A DNA stretch of 64,000 nt, taken from Acanthamoeba castellanii str. Neff. Its lineage: Eukaryota > Discosea > Longamoebia > Acanthamoebidae. Both the position numbers and the translations under genes were made by a program. The stretch covers positions 469,321-533,320 of the forward strand of contig NW_004457343.1 in the NCBI RefSeq assembly GCF_000313135.1. The letters are read 5' to 3'. The notes under the pieces are model-generated. The model saw only the letters and a program-made list of their open reading frames with translations, did no database searches and was not told the DNA's origin. Below are positions 23,082 to 35,491 of this stretch, piece by piece (positions within the stretch are counted from its first letter, which is position 1; every line of letters starts with the position of its first letter).

Positions 23082-24140
23082 CGTCTTGTCGAGTGGCTTA
23101 CGTAGGGTGCTCGAGGGTGCGTAGTGCGAGGGGGACGGGGGGCAGCTCGTGGTCTGGTTCTGTAGGCAGGAGTGACGAAAACGCACTGGGCGTTCCAGTG
23201 GAGGAAGTGTGGATGGACTGTAGAAGACGGCAAGCAGCTCCGAGTTGTTTGAATTGCTAGTGTACAGTGCTGCTCTCTCACTCGCGGTCGTAGGCCGAAC
23301 TCTGGTCTCTTGTCTTGTTTGGACGTCCTTCGTTCCGCTGCTATCCTACAGGAGTCTTGTCCCAGGTACGACGCGCTCGCGAATTCAAATTCCGCCTCTC
23401 CGCCGGACTCAAGCTTCGCCGCAAGCGTAGCACCATCCAACCGCTTGAGCCAGATGCCCAGCGCCCATGAAGAACTACATGATTCGTCTTCCCTAGGCCC
23501 TCAAAGTCTGAGATGGAGGCGGTGTCGTGACACAACGTGTCGGCTGTGGACGGCTAGTGCGGCTTGCGGACCAAAATACCAAACATACCACCTCAAATTT
23601 CCAGCAAGAGTTGGAACGATGTCCTGGAAATTTCAAAGTACAACTGAAATTTATGCAAACGCACGCGCACCACGGTGTTGGGCTGCTGGGCTCGGCGGCG
23701 GATCGAGCCCAGATGTCGCCGTTTTGGTTCGTGTTGGGTTGTAGCGGCGTTGTGCAAACGCTGAAGAATCATCTTCAATCGATTCCTGAGGCTCTGGGCA
23801 AACAGAGGCTGCACCGTCAACCACCACGAGAGCCGCTACAACACTAAGGTACTGCCCGTCTGCAGCCCTCAAGGGCACAAGAGGGCTTGCAGGGAGGAAC
23901 CACTGGTGGTCTGGTGCCAGACGAAACCCAATCAGATCGTACTCGCTCCACGCGCAGGCCACCGCAACTAGGCTGCACCCAGGTGCCACACTGGCCACAG
24001 CCCCAGCACGAATCTACAATGCAAGTGCCCGACATTGGCTGGAAGATTAAATGAACAGAGATTGAGAATGAGGAATCGACTCATTCTCTCGCTTGGCACT
24101 CACATCCACCCTTCTTCTTCTCTTCTTTCGCCACGCAGAC
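23082..24140. other. 1.06-kb stretch without a convincing gene
   Basis: Between the Ser-rich hypothetical gene (-) and glyoxalase II (+). It should hold both promoters. Several open frames exist but lack good starts, recognisable domains or consistent splice phases. The most protein-like one is listed separately at 23651-23998. The middle part (23560-23660) is relatively A/T-rich. Confidence 0.4.
23651..23998 (-). pseudogene. Possible gene remnant or unspliced exon
   Basis: An open minus-strand frame translates to a hydrophobic, protein-like stretch (VAPGCSLVAVACAWSEYDL, then LVPLRAADGQYLSVVAALVV) that ends in a low-complexity tail. It has no ATG in frame; the nearest ATG (24035, MSGTCIVDSC) is in another frame. 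No flanking exons could be joined in phase. It may be a decayed gene, part of an undetected multi-exon gene, or chance. Confidence 0.2.
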
Positions 24141-24698
24141 ATGTCCACGTACAGAGTCGTGCCTGTGCCAGTGCTGTCCGACAACTATGGTGCTTCTTGC
24201 CTGGCTCGGTGAAGATGGAATAGGGAGTGGAGTGGAACATGGAGGCTGACAATTCACCTACGACTGGACGGACTATGACCGCGCATAGCCTACTTGCTCA
24301 TCGATGAGCGAGACAAGGTGGCGGCCGCCGTCGACCCGGTGGAGCCGAAGAAGGTGCTCGAGGCCGCGGAGAAGGAGGGCGTGCCCATCAAGGCCATCTA
24401 CACCACACACCACCACTGGGACCACGCCGGCGGCAACGAAGAGCTGCTCAAGGCCCTCCCTGCCGGCACGCCTGTCTACGGCGCCGATGACCGCAGTACG
24501 TTTGCCTGCACCCTCCAGTACGCGCCTGTGTGGGTGCGCCTGAGCTCACTCGTGGTCTTGTTTTACGCCTCGTCTCGCCAGTCCCGGGGCTGACTCACAA
24601 GGTGGCCAACGCCGAGGTGCTGCAACTGGGCAGCACCGGTGTGAAGGTCCTCTTCACGCCCTGCCACACAGCGGGCCACGTACTGGTACAGACAATCT

Positions 24699-24740
<42 letters not shown>

Positions 24741-25383
24741 CTAACACGTGCTTTTCTCTGTAGTTCCTGGCTGGCAGTGACCACGCTCCTCGAGCACTGT
24801 TCAGCGGCGACACACTGTTCATTGGTACGCCCCCGCCTCGTTTGCCAATGTAAAATAATATATAAGTATCATAACACGAGATGTTGATGATACCACAACA
24901 CACACACACACACACACATGGTTAGGCGGATGCGGTCGGTTCTTCGAGGGCACGGCCCAGCAGATGTACCACGCCCTGCACGACGTCTGCGCGCAGCTGC
25001 CCCAGGACACCCAGGTGTGGTGCGGCCACGAGTACACCGTAAAGAACCTCCAGTTCGCCCAGTCGGTCGAGAAGGACAACCAGGAACTTCAGGTCCGTTG
25101 GGTTTCGTTTTGTCATGCACGCGCGTACGTGTGCGGTGTGCGTGTGCGACTTGCTGACGTGGTGGTGCGACGATGTGTGTAGGCGAAGCTGAAGTGGGCC
25201 GAGGAGAGGAGGAGTCAGGAGCCGCCATTGCCGACGATTCCGTCGACCATCCACGACGAGCTGCAGTGCAACCCGTTCATGCGGGTCAACCGCGAGTCGG
25301 TCAAGCGAGCGCTGGGCCTGGCCACCGAGGCCGACCCCATCGAGGTCATGGCCAAACTGCGCCACATGAAGGACAAGTGGTAA
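24141..25383 (+). CDS. HAGH: Glyoxalase II (hydroxyacylglutathione hydrolase)
   Basis: About six exons. Exon 1 (24141-24189) encodes [17 protein letters not shown] and splices to 24289 (AYLLIDE). The metallo-beta-lactamase fold is marked by [14 protein letters not shown] (the HxHxDH dinuclear metal site), [26 protein letters not shown] and the C-terminal histidine in [14 protein letters not shown]. The end CNPFMRVN and the helix up to LRHMKDKW are typical of the family's substrate-binding domain. It hydrolyses S-D-lactoylglutathione to D-lactate and glutathione in methylglyoxal detoxification. No obvious mitochondrial presequence is present, so a cytosolic form is inferred. The intron around 24702-24737 holds a (CA)n run. 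The gene converges on the KH-domain gene (92 bp apart). Confidence 0.95.
24702..24737. repeat. (CA)n microsatellite, glyoxalase II intron
   Basis: About 18 CA units between exons encoding CHTAGHVL and FLAGSDHAP. Confidence 0.95.
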
Positions 25384-25475
25384 ATTAAAACTGTGAGCTT
25401 CTTAATGTTACTGATGACGGAGAAGAACCAGGGTCCGATTCTATGTACAATGGCGCTGGCGTGGTTGGTGCACTT

Positions 25476-26023
25476 TTAGCTGCGGTGCAGCTTGCGCCTG
25501 ACCTGGAGCACCGCGTCGAAGAACGCCTCGAGCCGCGCTTCGAGGGCCTGGTCCCGCTCGGCGGTGGCCGTGGCCGTGATGAACTCGATCTCGGTCTCCC
25601 ACTTGCGGTTGCGTTCGCCGTTGCCGAAGCCGGTCTCCGACACGCGCGTCGTGCGCACGAAGCAGTCCTCGCTCAGCCGATAGATCACATCTTCCTTCTT
25701 GCGCAAGAAGAACGCATGGAAGCGCTGCTTCGTCGTCGCTGCCTCCTCGCCCGCCGCATTCACGGTCTGCGCGTCCGGGGCAGTCGCCGGCGCGGGGAAT
25801 GTAAGGACCTCGTCTTCGCTTTCGCTTTCGCTTTTGGCCGCCTCTGTGCTGCATCGGATTTGGTGGATGAAGTCGAGGAGGGGCGCGGTGGCCTCCACCG
25901 CGCGTAGGGTGTCGAGGCAGATGCGCACGTCGGGCTCGTCGGTCGGGAAGAGGTAGTCGCAGATCAGCTTCTTGCTGCTCACCATGAACGCCTGCCAACG
26001 CGCGCGTGCCGTGTGCGTGTGCC

Positions 26024-26061
<38 letters not shown>

Positions 26062-27234
26062 AGCGTCGGCGTCAGCGTGTGGCACGCGTATGGGCTCAGG
26101 TGGAGACAGGATAGCTTGTGCTTACCTCCTTGAGGGCGAAGCTGCCGTCCGCGTTCTTGCTCAAGGTGACGGACAAGGGGATGTGGCTGGCTTCGTCCCA
26201 GACCTTGAACTCATAGAGCACCTTGACCTATGTCATGTCCACCCCATCGCGTCAGCAACGAAAGAAGGAGAACGAGAGGTACACCACCACACACACACCA
26301 CATACGACACACACCACACACAGGCGGTACCTCCGGAGTGTAGCTTTCGGCCAGAAGCTGGGTCAACGCTTCATGCGCCAGCTTCGTCTCAGTTTCATCC
26401 GTTCTGGACAGACCCGCGAGAAGCAGCTGAGTTCAGTAACGGACTACTCACGGCGAGGACGAAAGCCGGAGCGTACATGGTCACGAAGCGCGGGGTGCAG
26501 CGGTCGCGCAGAATCGGCTCCATGGTGGCATAGGGGTGGGGTTTGTTGGCCGGCACCACCATCTGGCCCATCGCCCGGAACGTGATCTGCCCGAGCCGCG
26601 CCACCAGCCGCACCTTGCCGGGAAAGCCGCGGGTCTCACGAAGCAGTCGCGCCACGCGCTCCACCGCCGTTCTGCTGTCGGTCGCGCCGCGGCCTTCGCG
26701 CTCTACTTTCAGCAGCCCCAGGTTGAGACTCGCCATCCGCTTTGCAACATCGTCCACGTCCTCTCCCTTGTGTGTCGTGTCGTGTGCGATGAGAGGCAAC
26801 AAAGAAGGAGAAGATGAGAAGTTGAACACCGTACCGTAGTGGTGGCGGCGGCGGCGGCGGCGGCAGTGATCCTGCGCAGGGAGTATGTGTCGGCAGGCCC
26901 GTAGACCTGCCTGGCGCTGGCCGGCACGAACTGGACGAGCTCCTGCGGGCCGATGCCGGTGTTGAGGATCAGGAAGTTTTCTTCGCACTTGTCCCTCGTG
27001 AAGCCGCCCGACTAGACAAGCCGTGTGCCACGCACGACACGATACGACACGCAACACGGTGAGCGTGTGCGATGGCCAGGAACATGATGACACCGGCACG
27101 TACCACGGCGTAGAAGATCTGCAGCTTGGCGTTCTCGATGGCCGTCGGCGTGCCGCTGATGGTGAAGGCCAGCAGGCCCGGGTTGAGCGGGTGGTCGTAC
27201 CCACTGGAGATCTCCACCTCGGCCGAATCCCTGC

Positions 27235-27265
<31 letters not shown>

Positions 27266-27964
27266 AGTGAGTGCAGCGCAGGCGAGACGCTGTGCGACAA
27301 TGATCGCGTACCCGATGCGCTGGAGGTTCCTGCCATGCTTGCCCACCACGATGCCGCCGTACTCTTTGGGCACGGACACCGACTGGGAGACCTCGTCGCC
27401 TCGCCGCCTCACGCGACCCCGCGCTACCCGCGGTTCACCACCTCCTCTGCCTCCATCTGTGTGGACCCACGTTGAGCGAAATGCACTCGCAAGATGCGCG
27501 CATCTTTGAAAGATGTTGTGGAGGTGATTGATTGTACCGTGGTAGCTGCTGCGTACATCTCGCTGGAAGCTGCTCGAGGGAGGGGAGCGCCCGCCTCTAC
27601 CCCCTCCGTAGTGCTGCGATGGGCGTGGGTCGCGTCGGTTGCCGCCTGCACCACCGCCACCACCGTAGTGGGATCCTTGTGCCTGGCGTGAGCCACCATA
27701 AGATGAAGCACCACGATCGTTGTCGCGCGAGTAACGATCACGCTCTACATAGGCGCCCTCGTCCCGGCCCGCAGTGTAGCGGCCTCCATCGCGCCCACCT
27801 CCCCGGCCACCGTAGCTTCCCTCCCTGCTACTGTCATACCGACCGCCACCACGCGATCCATACGACTGCGCAGGACCCCTCGCATCTTCCTCCTGCCCAC
27901 CGCCTCCCTCCTCTCTCCTTCGCCGTGGGATCTGATACGCCGCCTTACTCGGTGCTCCCTCCAT
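25476..27964 (-). CDS. KH-domain RNA-binding protein with Arg/Gly-rich N-terminus
   Basis: Exon 1 starts at ATG 27964 (MEGAPSKAAYQIPRRRREE) and encodes a long Gly/Arg/Ser/Tyr-rich, disordered RG region. A KH domain follows over two exons: VPKEYGGIVVGKHGRNLQRI contains the GxxG loop (GKHG), and LLAFTISGTPTAIENAKLQI forms the last strand and helix. The C-terminal ~350 residues are ordered (e.g. GKVRLVARLGQITFRAMGQ and ATMEPILRDRCTPRFVTMY) but I cannot name the domain. A polyalanine run from GCC repeats lies near 26850. KH domains bind single-stranded RNA or DNA, and RG-rich regions add RNA affinity and are arginine-methylated. A role in mRNA regulation is inferred. Stop is TAA 25478-25476. Confidence 0.75.
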
Positions 27965-28048
27965 CTTGCTCGCAATGTTGTTTGAGGTTATGGCACGTTT
28001 ATTACTTGTTGCTTTCGTGTAGCACCGTCGCGAAGAAGACAGACACGC

Positions 28049-29134
28049 TTAGTCGTCGGCCGGGGCATCGGAGCCATCACGGCCAGAGTCGGCGTGAGCA
28101 GGCGACCTAGCGGGCGACCTAGCGGGCGATCTGGCGGGCGATGCAGACCTCTCACGGGCGGGCGCCGGCGAGGGCGACCTCGACGCCCTCTGCTTCTTGG
28201 CCGCGGGCGAAGCGGAGCGCGAGCGCCTGCTCTCCCTGACGGGCGACCTGGAGCGAGACCTCTCCCTCTTGTTGTTGCCTCCTCGCCTCGAGTCCCTGTC
28301 GCGATCGCGATCGCCTCGGTCTCCCCTGGGGGCGGGCGACCTCGACCTGTCGCGGGCGGGCGGGGGCGACCTCGAGCGCGAGCGGCCGTACCTCCTCGGG
28401 GGCGAGCGGGAGCGACCGCGGTAGCTGTCACGGCCACGGTCGCGGTCATAGCCGCGTTCACCGCCGCCACGACCACGCTCGGAAGCGGGGTTCTTGCAGT
28501 CGCGCGCCCAGTGTCCCTCCTCGCCGCATCGGAAGCAAGTGTCGGTATCTAGATACCGTGTGGGGTTCGCTCCATTAGGATTTGGGGGGCAAAAAGGGGA
28601 TGGAAAAGGCCTCGTACCGGTTCTCCTGGCACCCTTGGCCCACTCGATGGCGATTCTGGTTCCGAGAACGGAGACGCCATCGAGATCACGCAGGGCATCC
28701 TGGGCATCTCGCCTGTCCTCGTACTCTACAAAGCCATAACCTGCGCCAAATGTGAAAGTTTGGGAAGGATGAAACTGGAGAAACCTGAGGGAGGAGCAGC
28801 TGTACCTCGCTTCACATCGCAGCGAGTGAGCTTGCCATACTTGTAGAACAAATCTTCCAAATCTCTGGGCCTGCAGTCGAGGGCGAGTCTTCCTGTAACG
28901 GGCGGACGGGAAACGGAAAGCGGATGGGAGCGGTAAGCAGGCTAAATTGGCAGGCCGGCACTTCGCGGGCGAATTAGATCAGGAGAGGACAGTTCTGCGA
29001 AGTACAAGAATTTGCACAACGTTAACTCTCCATCCATCTTCTAGTTTTTGTCCATCTCCTCCACCCAACCCACGTCCATAATCTATCCATGAAAAGAGCT
29101 TCATCGCGAGATACAAACCTACGAAAAGAGCCAT
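28049..29134 (-). CDS. SR splicing factor with RRM, zinc knuckle and RS domain (RSZ type)
   Basis: Four exons (29134-29119, 28892-28806, 28740-28618, 28548-28049) give 241 residues. The RRM begins MALFVGRLALDCRPRDLEDL and has RNP1 GYGFVEYED. It is followed by one CCHC zinc knuckle (CFRCGEEGHWARDC) and a long Arg/Ser/Pro tail with repeated SPAR units (around 28095-28145) and a short acidic end. This order (RRM, knuckle, RS) matches SRSF7 and the plant RSZ proteins. These proteins bind exonic enhancers and recruit the spliceosome, and the RS tail is phosphorylated by SR kinases. Exon 1 is only 16 nt long. A role in the very intron-dense transcriptome of this organism is natural. Confidence 0.92.
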
Positions 29135-29310
29135 CTGGTTCTGGTGTGTGCGCCGCGGTGATCTACGAAGGCGAAAGAGAAGAGAAACAACTGGAACAGC
29201 AAACAAGAAAAAAACGGTAACCACCAGCGGAGTTTTGATTTATTTTATTTTCCCTCTTTTTCTTGTTGTTTTCTTAAAGAAGAGACAACAAGAAGACGCT
29301 AGCAATTGCT

Positions 29311-32300
29311 TCATGCAAACTCAAGAGAAGCCACATCAGCCTTGCAGAAGAAGCACGTCTTGCTCTGCAGCATGTGCCGCTGGATGCACCTCTTGCACGA
29401 CTGATGCTTGCACGGCAAAAACGTGGTATTGATCACCTGTGCGGACCGGGCCGAGGGTCAGAAGGCTGCACCATGAGCCGGGGGAAGAGGGAATGTACGT
29501 CGGCGTAGCAGATGGGACAGAGCTCGCCCTCCTCATCGGCGGACTGGCTGGTGTTGATCTCCTTGTCCTTCTTCTCGGCGTCCCTGTTCTTGAGGTCCTG
29601 CATGAACCCGTCCAGACGTCGCAGTTCGTCGTCGACACGCGCTGGAGACAGTTCTGGTGGGAGAAGTCGATGGCGATATTGTTGAGTCTTGGGTGCTTAC
29701 GCTCCATCGAGAGAGAAAGGTTCTGTGTACCAGCACTCCAGGCCAGACCGGCAATGTAGTCGAGGGTCTCCATCGTGAACTGCGCGGTGGCCAGCAGGGT
29801 GTCGATGACGTCGTACTTCGGAGGCTCCGTTCCTGCGAGTGGGCGAGAGGTAAGCGTTTCGTGTTGACTCAAGCAACTGTGCAGGATATAAGAAGCGGTG
29901 GCACCTGTTGTTCGAGGTCGATGGAGGTTGAGCAGAATGCCCACGACGGGTGCCAAGATCGCAAACCGAGTGATCTGCGAAACTCTGCCGACGCGCATAA
30001 TGTCGAGCGAGGTGACACTCTCAAAGATCGACGCGTTTGGCCCTTTGTGTGCATACCCATACAGTAGGACGTGAGAGACGCATAATAAACTGAGATAAAG
30101 TTGAGGCAGACAGCGCACCGGTGGTCGTTCTGCTGACGACGTACAGCAGCAGCTCACATATGCGAGCGATATTGAGCTCTTCATCCAGAATGGCCCTGGG
30201 AGTCTCGAGCGAGATGGCCTCCACCATTCTTGATGTGGAAGAGAAATGAAAATAGTCAGCTCCTGGAGCCTCAGTCGTCAATATGGGTACCGACGTGTGT
30301 GCCTGAGGAGTATACCTGAGAAGGGAAACCGATAGTTCGAACATGATGCTGCATCGTCGCTGAAGCGTCTGCGTCTCTTCCTCATAGGCGAACACGTTTT
30401 GTGTCGATTGGATTAACTGTTGCCACACTCGGATTAGATCGTTGCACACCATAGGGAAAACAAAGGTGGGTGTCGTACGTTTCGCATGGCGACCTCCAGC
30501 TCCGACACTGTCCAGTTCAAATTGTTGAAGAGCTTGTTGATGAACTCGGACATCACATTGCCGCCATCGGCCTTGTCGCTCTCATAGAACTGCCTGAGCA
30601 GCGCGGCGAAGACCTCAGAGGGCTCGTTGTCGCCCTCTTTGGCCTTGGCGTCTTGCGCGAAGCCCTTGCCCTGTTGAACGGGCGGTGCGTGTGTGAGTAA
30701 ATTGAGAGTGTTGCATCATGATTGAGGTCAGGTAGTCATACCTTCAGAAGTCGGGGAAACATGGTGGCAACGGTGGCCCAATTGCGGTTGTCAAATGCCG
30801 CGATCATCATCGGCAGCAGCTGCTCCCGCGCAATGGGGTTTGCCTCCAAGTGCTGTACAAAGTTGGGTTGCTGCAGGAGCACGGAAATGGACTGCAGCAG
30901 CGAATCCCTTGTGTCTATACGGCGAGGGAATGACATGACATGGCACATGAGTCTTGCTGATCGAGCAACTGCCACACGAAGCAAGGCGTACCGGGGTTGA
31001 TGATCCGTGCATCGGGGAAATGCGTGATGAGGAATGTGAGCACCTCTTGCATCCCCTCCCTGTTCGACTCTGTGGATAGAAATAGCACGCAACACAAAGT
31101 ATTAGAGACAACAGCGGCAAACAAGAGAGCGATTGTTTTGTGCGGGACCCTCTCCCGAAGGTACCTTGCAGGAGGTCGTAGGGCGGATCGGCTCTGCGCA
31201 ACGAGTGGAAGGCCTCAATGGAGGTCTCGAGATACATTTGCGGGATGTAGGGGAACGCCTCTGGAGTCTCGTCGGAGATGTTCCGGAAGAGGCGCACCAA
31301 GAAGATGACCAGGTCGTACATCCGCTTCTCCTTAGTCTGTGTGTCGCGACAGTGTTGCGTGTCAATGAAATGATATACAAAGGGGCAACCGAGGGCCGAG
31401 CGTGTACACTTACCGCACTAAACAATGTGGACTGTGCCCAGGCCGTGAGGCGCACGGACTCAATGGCATCCTCGAGATACACGCCACGCGCGTTTTGAAG
31501 GTGGTCAGCCTCCTGGACAACAAAAAGGTGAGGACGATGGGACCGCGGAGGTGAGCAGGAAGGAGTCATGGCGCGAACCTCTGTAGAGCCTTCGCTCTTG
31601 GCCTTGGCGATCCTGGCATCCATATCCTCCAACAGCGCAATCGCCTGTAGCCGGTTCTGCATCTGAATGGCCGCAGCCTTGAACATCACGCCCATAATGT
31701 ATCTGATAGGCGTAACGTGAGAGAATACGCGCTGGACGTGAGTTTCTCCGGGAACAATAGCAAACGAACGGAAAGCTGGGAGGGCACCTGAAGAAAGTGA
31801 TGGCGGAATTCAAGGCTATCACCTCGAGCGGCGGCTCCGCGGACTCGATGCTCTCCTCGGAAATCTCCTCCTCCACTTCCGCGTGGACGAGCCCGTTCTC
31901 CTCGGGGTGGCCGTGTCGGCTCACCGTACGGTCCTTGCTGTCCTTCCTTCGCTCTCCCCCGGCCTTTCGGTTCGTCCTCTTGGCGATCCTCTTCTTCTTG
32001 AGGTCGACCAGCTTCACTGGATAGTTCTTCCGAAGATGTCCCATCAACCCGCCAAGCCTAACGCAATGCAACGCAACACAACCAGGTTACGTCGCGTCTC
32101 CATCAAGAACATACATTTGTGTAAACATTTTACCTGGTGAGGTCGAACGCGTCCAGGTGCTTTCCACAGAAGAACCCGACAGGGAACCGCGCGGCCGTTC
32201 TCGTCGACGCAGCCAAGTAGTCTTCGAGCGTGCCCAGCAGCGCAAAGTAAAGGCTAGCTAGGGTCGAGTTGTCCGACAGGCCGGGAGGTGGCGGCTGCGA

Positions 32301-35300
32301 CGGAAGAGGCACCGTCAGTACAACGCCGACAGCAAGCTAGGTGGAAGTGCATACGTCTCTGTTGAAGGCAGAGTTCTTGTCAACGATGAGCTTTAGGAAC
32401 TCCAGGAAGATGCCCTGCGGCGATTTTCGCTCACGCTCCTCGTGCGGCGTGAGGCTGATCCTTCGTCGTCGCGAGTGCCTGACCTTACGGCCTGGTTATA
32501 GGGGGAGAACGAGAAACAGGTAAGGACGAAGAGAGCACGGGCAGTTCAACAGGCCCAACAATACCTTCGTCTCGCCACTGGCTCACGTTTGGAGTGTCGT
32601 CGCCGAGGAAGAGCGAGCACAGCTTGACCAAGAGCTCGTCGTGCTCCTCCACCAGCGCCTTCATCTGACCGAGTCTCTCCTCGTACTTCTCTTTCGACAC
32701 CGACTTGCCCTGAACAGCTCGACGGGTGAGCCGCCCACGGGAAGCGCCATGAACGAGGAAACGAAGGGTGGCGTACATCCTCTAGAGAGCCCTCCCAATG
32801 CACCGAAGGGAACACGTGTACCAGGTCGCCCATCGTAGGTTGCTTCGATGTGAACATGGCCTCCAGCAAATCGTTGACTGTAGCAAAGAGTTAAGGAATA
32901 CAAGTACGCTGGAGCTGGGTGGGGAGGGGAAAGAGCGGCGTCGGGCGTCAGCCAGGGTGAAGAGGTGGAAAGGATATTGTGGATGGTAGATGAAGACGTT
33001 CATCACGTGAGACGACTTGAGGAGGTTCACCAGGAGCTTCACGCTGTGAATGTATTCACTGGGTGCCCACTTGGCGTAGGGACCTGCAAGGGATGTGAAT
33101 CAGTTACAATAATATTGTGCGTATGTTGGGGCAGAGTGGAAAGGAGGGTAACGGTTCGCACCCTTCGATGACTTGACGTCGCTCGGGTCCTTGGGCAGGT
33201 GCTCGAACCCACCTGGCAGTTCGCAGCGCGCTTTCACCGTCAGATGGTGGATCGTGGCATCGATGCAGGGCACTAACTCGAACGGCTACACCCACGCGCA
33301 CCATCAGGTGTTAATACAACGATCGAGCAACCTTGGCTAAATAAATGACAGAGGAACGTACCTCGAGACAGATCGCCATGAGGTCGAGCAGCTTGGCCAC
33401 TGCCCTTTCGCCGTTGTAGCTGATGCGGGCATGGTGGTTTCCGTTTTCGTGAGTCGTAGTGTCCTCCTCGAGGAGTCGAACGAGGAAGGGGATGAAGGAC
33501 GAAACGATGATGTAGTCGTCGGCCAGGTACTCAGCCAAGTTCTCCAAGATCTTGGCTGCGAGGATGGTGACGTCCTCCTGAGGCAGCACGAACTGGTAGA
33601 GCGAAGGAGAGTGGGGCGAAGAGGTGGAAGTGGAGCTGCTACTGCTCGTGGCAGGAGAAGAGAGGGCGGCACTGACAGAGTGACAGATCAAGCGCTCCAG
33701 GCACTCGAAGAGGTAATCCGCCTTCTTGAGCTTGATCGAGGTGGGTTGCTGTTGAATCGGTTGGAACCTAGCAGAGCGCACAAGTGTCAGATCATTGCTT
33801 GTTCGCTCTGCTCGAGCCAGTCAAAGAGGTCTGAGTGTACCCGGGCACGGGGAAGTAGAACGGCTTTGATCCGAAGTTGAGAAGAGACCTCTCCCTATGA
33901 GACAGGGAAATCGTGGGAAAGTAGGCCAGCCCGGTTCCAGTCCGCACCTTCTGGAAGGCGGGACCCAGTGGCTCTCCATTCCTGTAGAAGCTGATCGTGC
34001 CATAGAGCTCCTCCTCCTCCTCTTCCTCGCTATCGTCCTCTTCAATAGCTTCCTCGGCGTCTCGCTTCTCGCTCGCCTCCTCGCTCTGCTTTTCGGCGGT
34101 ACCGTCTTGCGACTCCTGGCTCGGGGTCTCTCCGCTTTCCGGGAGAGAGTCGACGTCGACAGCCTTGTTCTTCTCCTCTGATTCCAGGCCTTCGCCGTTC
34201 TCGGTAGCGACCGGCGATGGCTGGACTGGAAGGTCGATGCACACGCCGATAACATCGCCAGGCAGCCAGTGCTGGCCGTAGGCCGCCGGCCTGGTCTTGT
34301 TCCACCGCTTCACTCGAGCACCGTCGTACGCGTACGAATCGGCAGAATCGCCAACGCCTGTGGTATGCGCATAGCAGTTTACGTCAGCCGCAAGCTACAA
34401 CCACCAACAACGAGAAGCATGGCAAGACTGGTGAGTACCATTCTCGTTCGAGAAGCGACACTCTAGTGTGGACCAACCGATCTGCTGAACGCCGCCCGTG
34501 CCTAGCACGACTTCGAACATCCATTTGCCGCTGTAAGCGCAGGCGTTGGCACGAGCGCTGCTGAAGTTGCTGTGACTCTCCATCTATTTGCGATACGTCG
34601 GAAAGAGAATGAGGTCTGTGTTCGACGCTCAATCACAGCGCGAGTGCGGCCAGTACCTCCAGATCGCCGCTGGTGAAGTGGCAGAGCCCGCAGGCGCTCT
34701 CGCGATCCATTTTCACGACCTTGGGTCCGAGCCTGCCCATGTTGGCATCTGCGCGAATGGTATCCCTGCTCTCCTTCCCGTCCCTTCTCTCTATGTCGGC
34801 TAGTCGCTTTTGGAGGAGCTCCTGCAAGCTGCGCAGGCTAATGGGATAGCTTCGGCCACTACGCGGAAGAAGACAAGGAGATAAGCCAAACTTGACGAGC
34901 GGAGGCCACAGGGGTTGTTGCGGACGAACCTCAGCTCGCTGCTCAATATGGCATGAGGAGTTGTTGGTGAGAGCTCAAAGAGGTGCCGAAGGAACTTGTT
35001 CATTGCTTCATCTTCGGTATGCACATCTCCTGAATTGTGACAGCGTCAGAAACGTGGTCGCGAGGTGCGGAGGGCGCAGTACCGTCATTCTTATCAATCA
35101 GCAGAGCCAGGCCCTTGGCGCAACGGCTGGTGAAGAACTTCTTTGGGGCTGGACAAGAGCGAGAAGTAAAAAGCGATGAGGAGATGAATTGCCATCAATT
35201 CGAGAAATTCATCTCCTCATGATTCTTGCCGTTACAAGGTGCTATTTTAAGCGCTAGCAGAATGCAACGTACATGCGTTGGGGCTGGTGTATGAGCGCAG

Positions 35301-35327
35301 CGTCTGATCGCCAGCAGCGCCTTCCAT
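29311..35327 (-). CDS. RNF123/KPC1-like E3 ubiquitin ligase (SPRY + C-terminal RING)
   Basis: The largest ligase in the window, with more than fifteen exons over 6 kb. The N-terminal part carries a SPRY domain: SGKWMFEVVLGTGGVQQIGW, SYAYDGARVKRWN, GDVIGVCIDL, and after an acidic insert (Glu/Ser-rich, near 34050-34200) ISFYRNGEPLGPAF and YFPTISLS. A long helical middle follows. The C-terminus is a RING split by an intron: CPICYAD, then FLPCKHQSCKRC and CFFCKADV. Domain order and the RING wording match human RNF123 (KPC1), which with KPC2 ubiquitinates p27 and processes NF-kB p105. Here the substrate is unknown. Start: ATG 35327 (MEGAAGDQTLRSYTSPNA) splices in phase to SPKKFFTSRC. Stop is TGA at 29313-29311. 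It is divergent from RFT1 with 164 bp between starts. Confidence 0.9.
35176..35220. repeat. Perfect 15-bp inverted repeat (hairpin) in intron 1 of the RNF123-like gene
   Basis: Arms 35176-35190 (ATGAGGAGATGAATT) and 35206-35220 (its exact reverse complement) are separated by 15 bp. It would form a stable stem in DNA or in the unspliced transcript. Confidence 0.9.
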
Positions 35328-35491
35328 CCGTACGTCTCAATGATGTGACAAGGAGGTCCTGTTTCGTTTTTGCCGCCTTTTTCGCTGAGCGTCGTCAGAA
35401 ATGTATTTTCTCAGTAATTCTTGCAGTTTCCTCAAGCCATTATTTTTTTGGTGCCACGCGTCCAGCAGCCACCGCAAGTAGAGCTAGGAAG
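35328..35491. promoter_or_regulatory. Short divergent promoter region, RNF123-like (-) / RFT1 (+)
   Basis: Only 164 bp separate the two start codons, so both promoters must share this stretch or overlap the 5' ends. It contains T-rich patches (around 35440-35450). No known core element is recognised. Confidence 0.5.
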
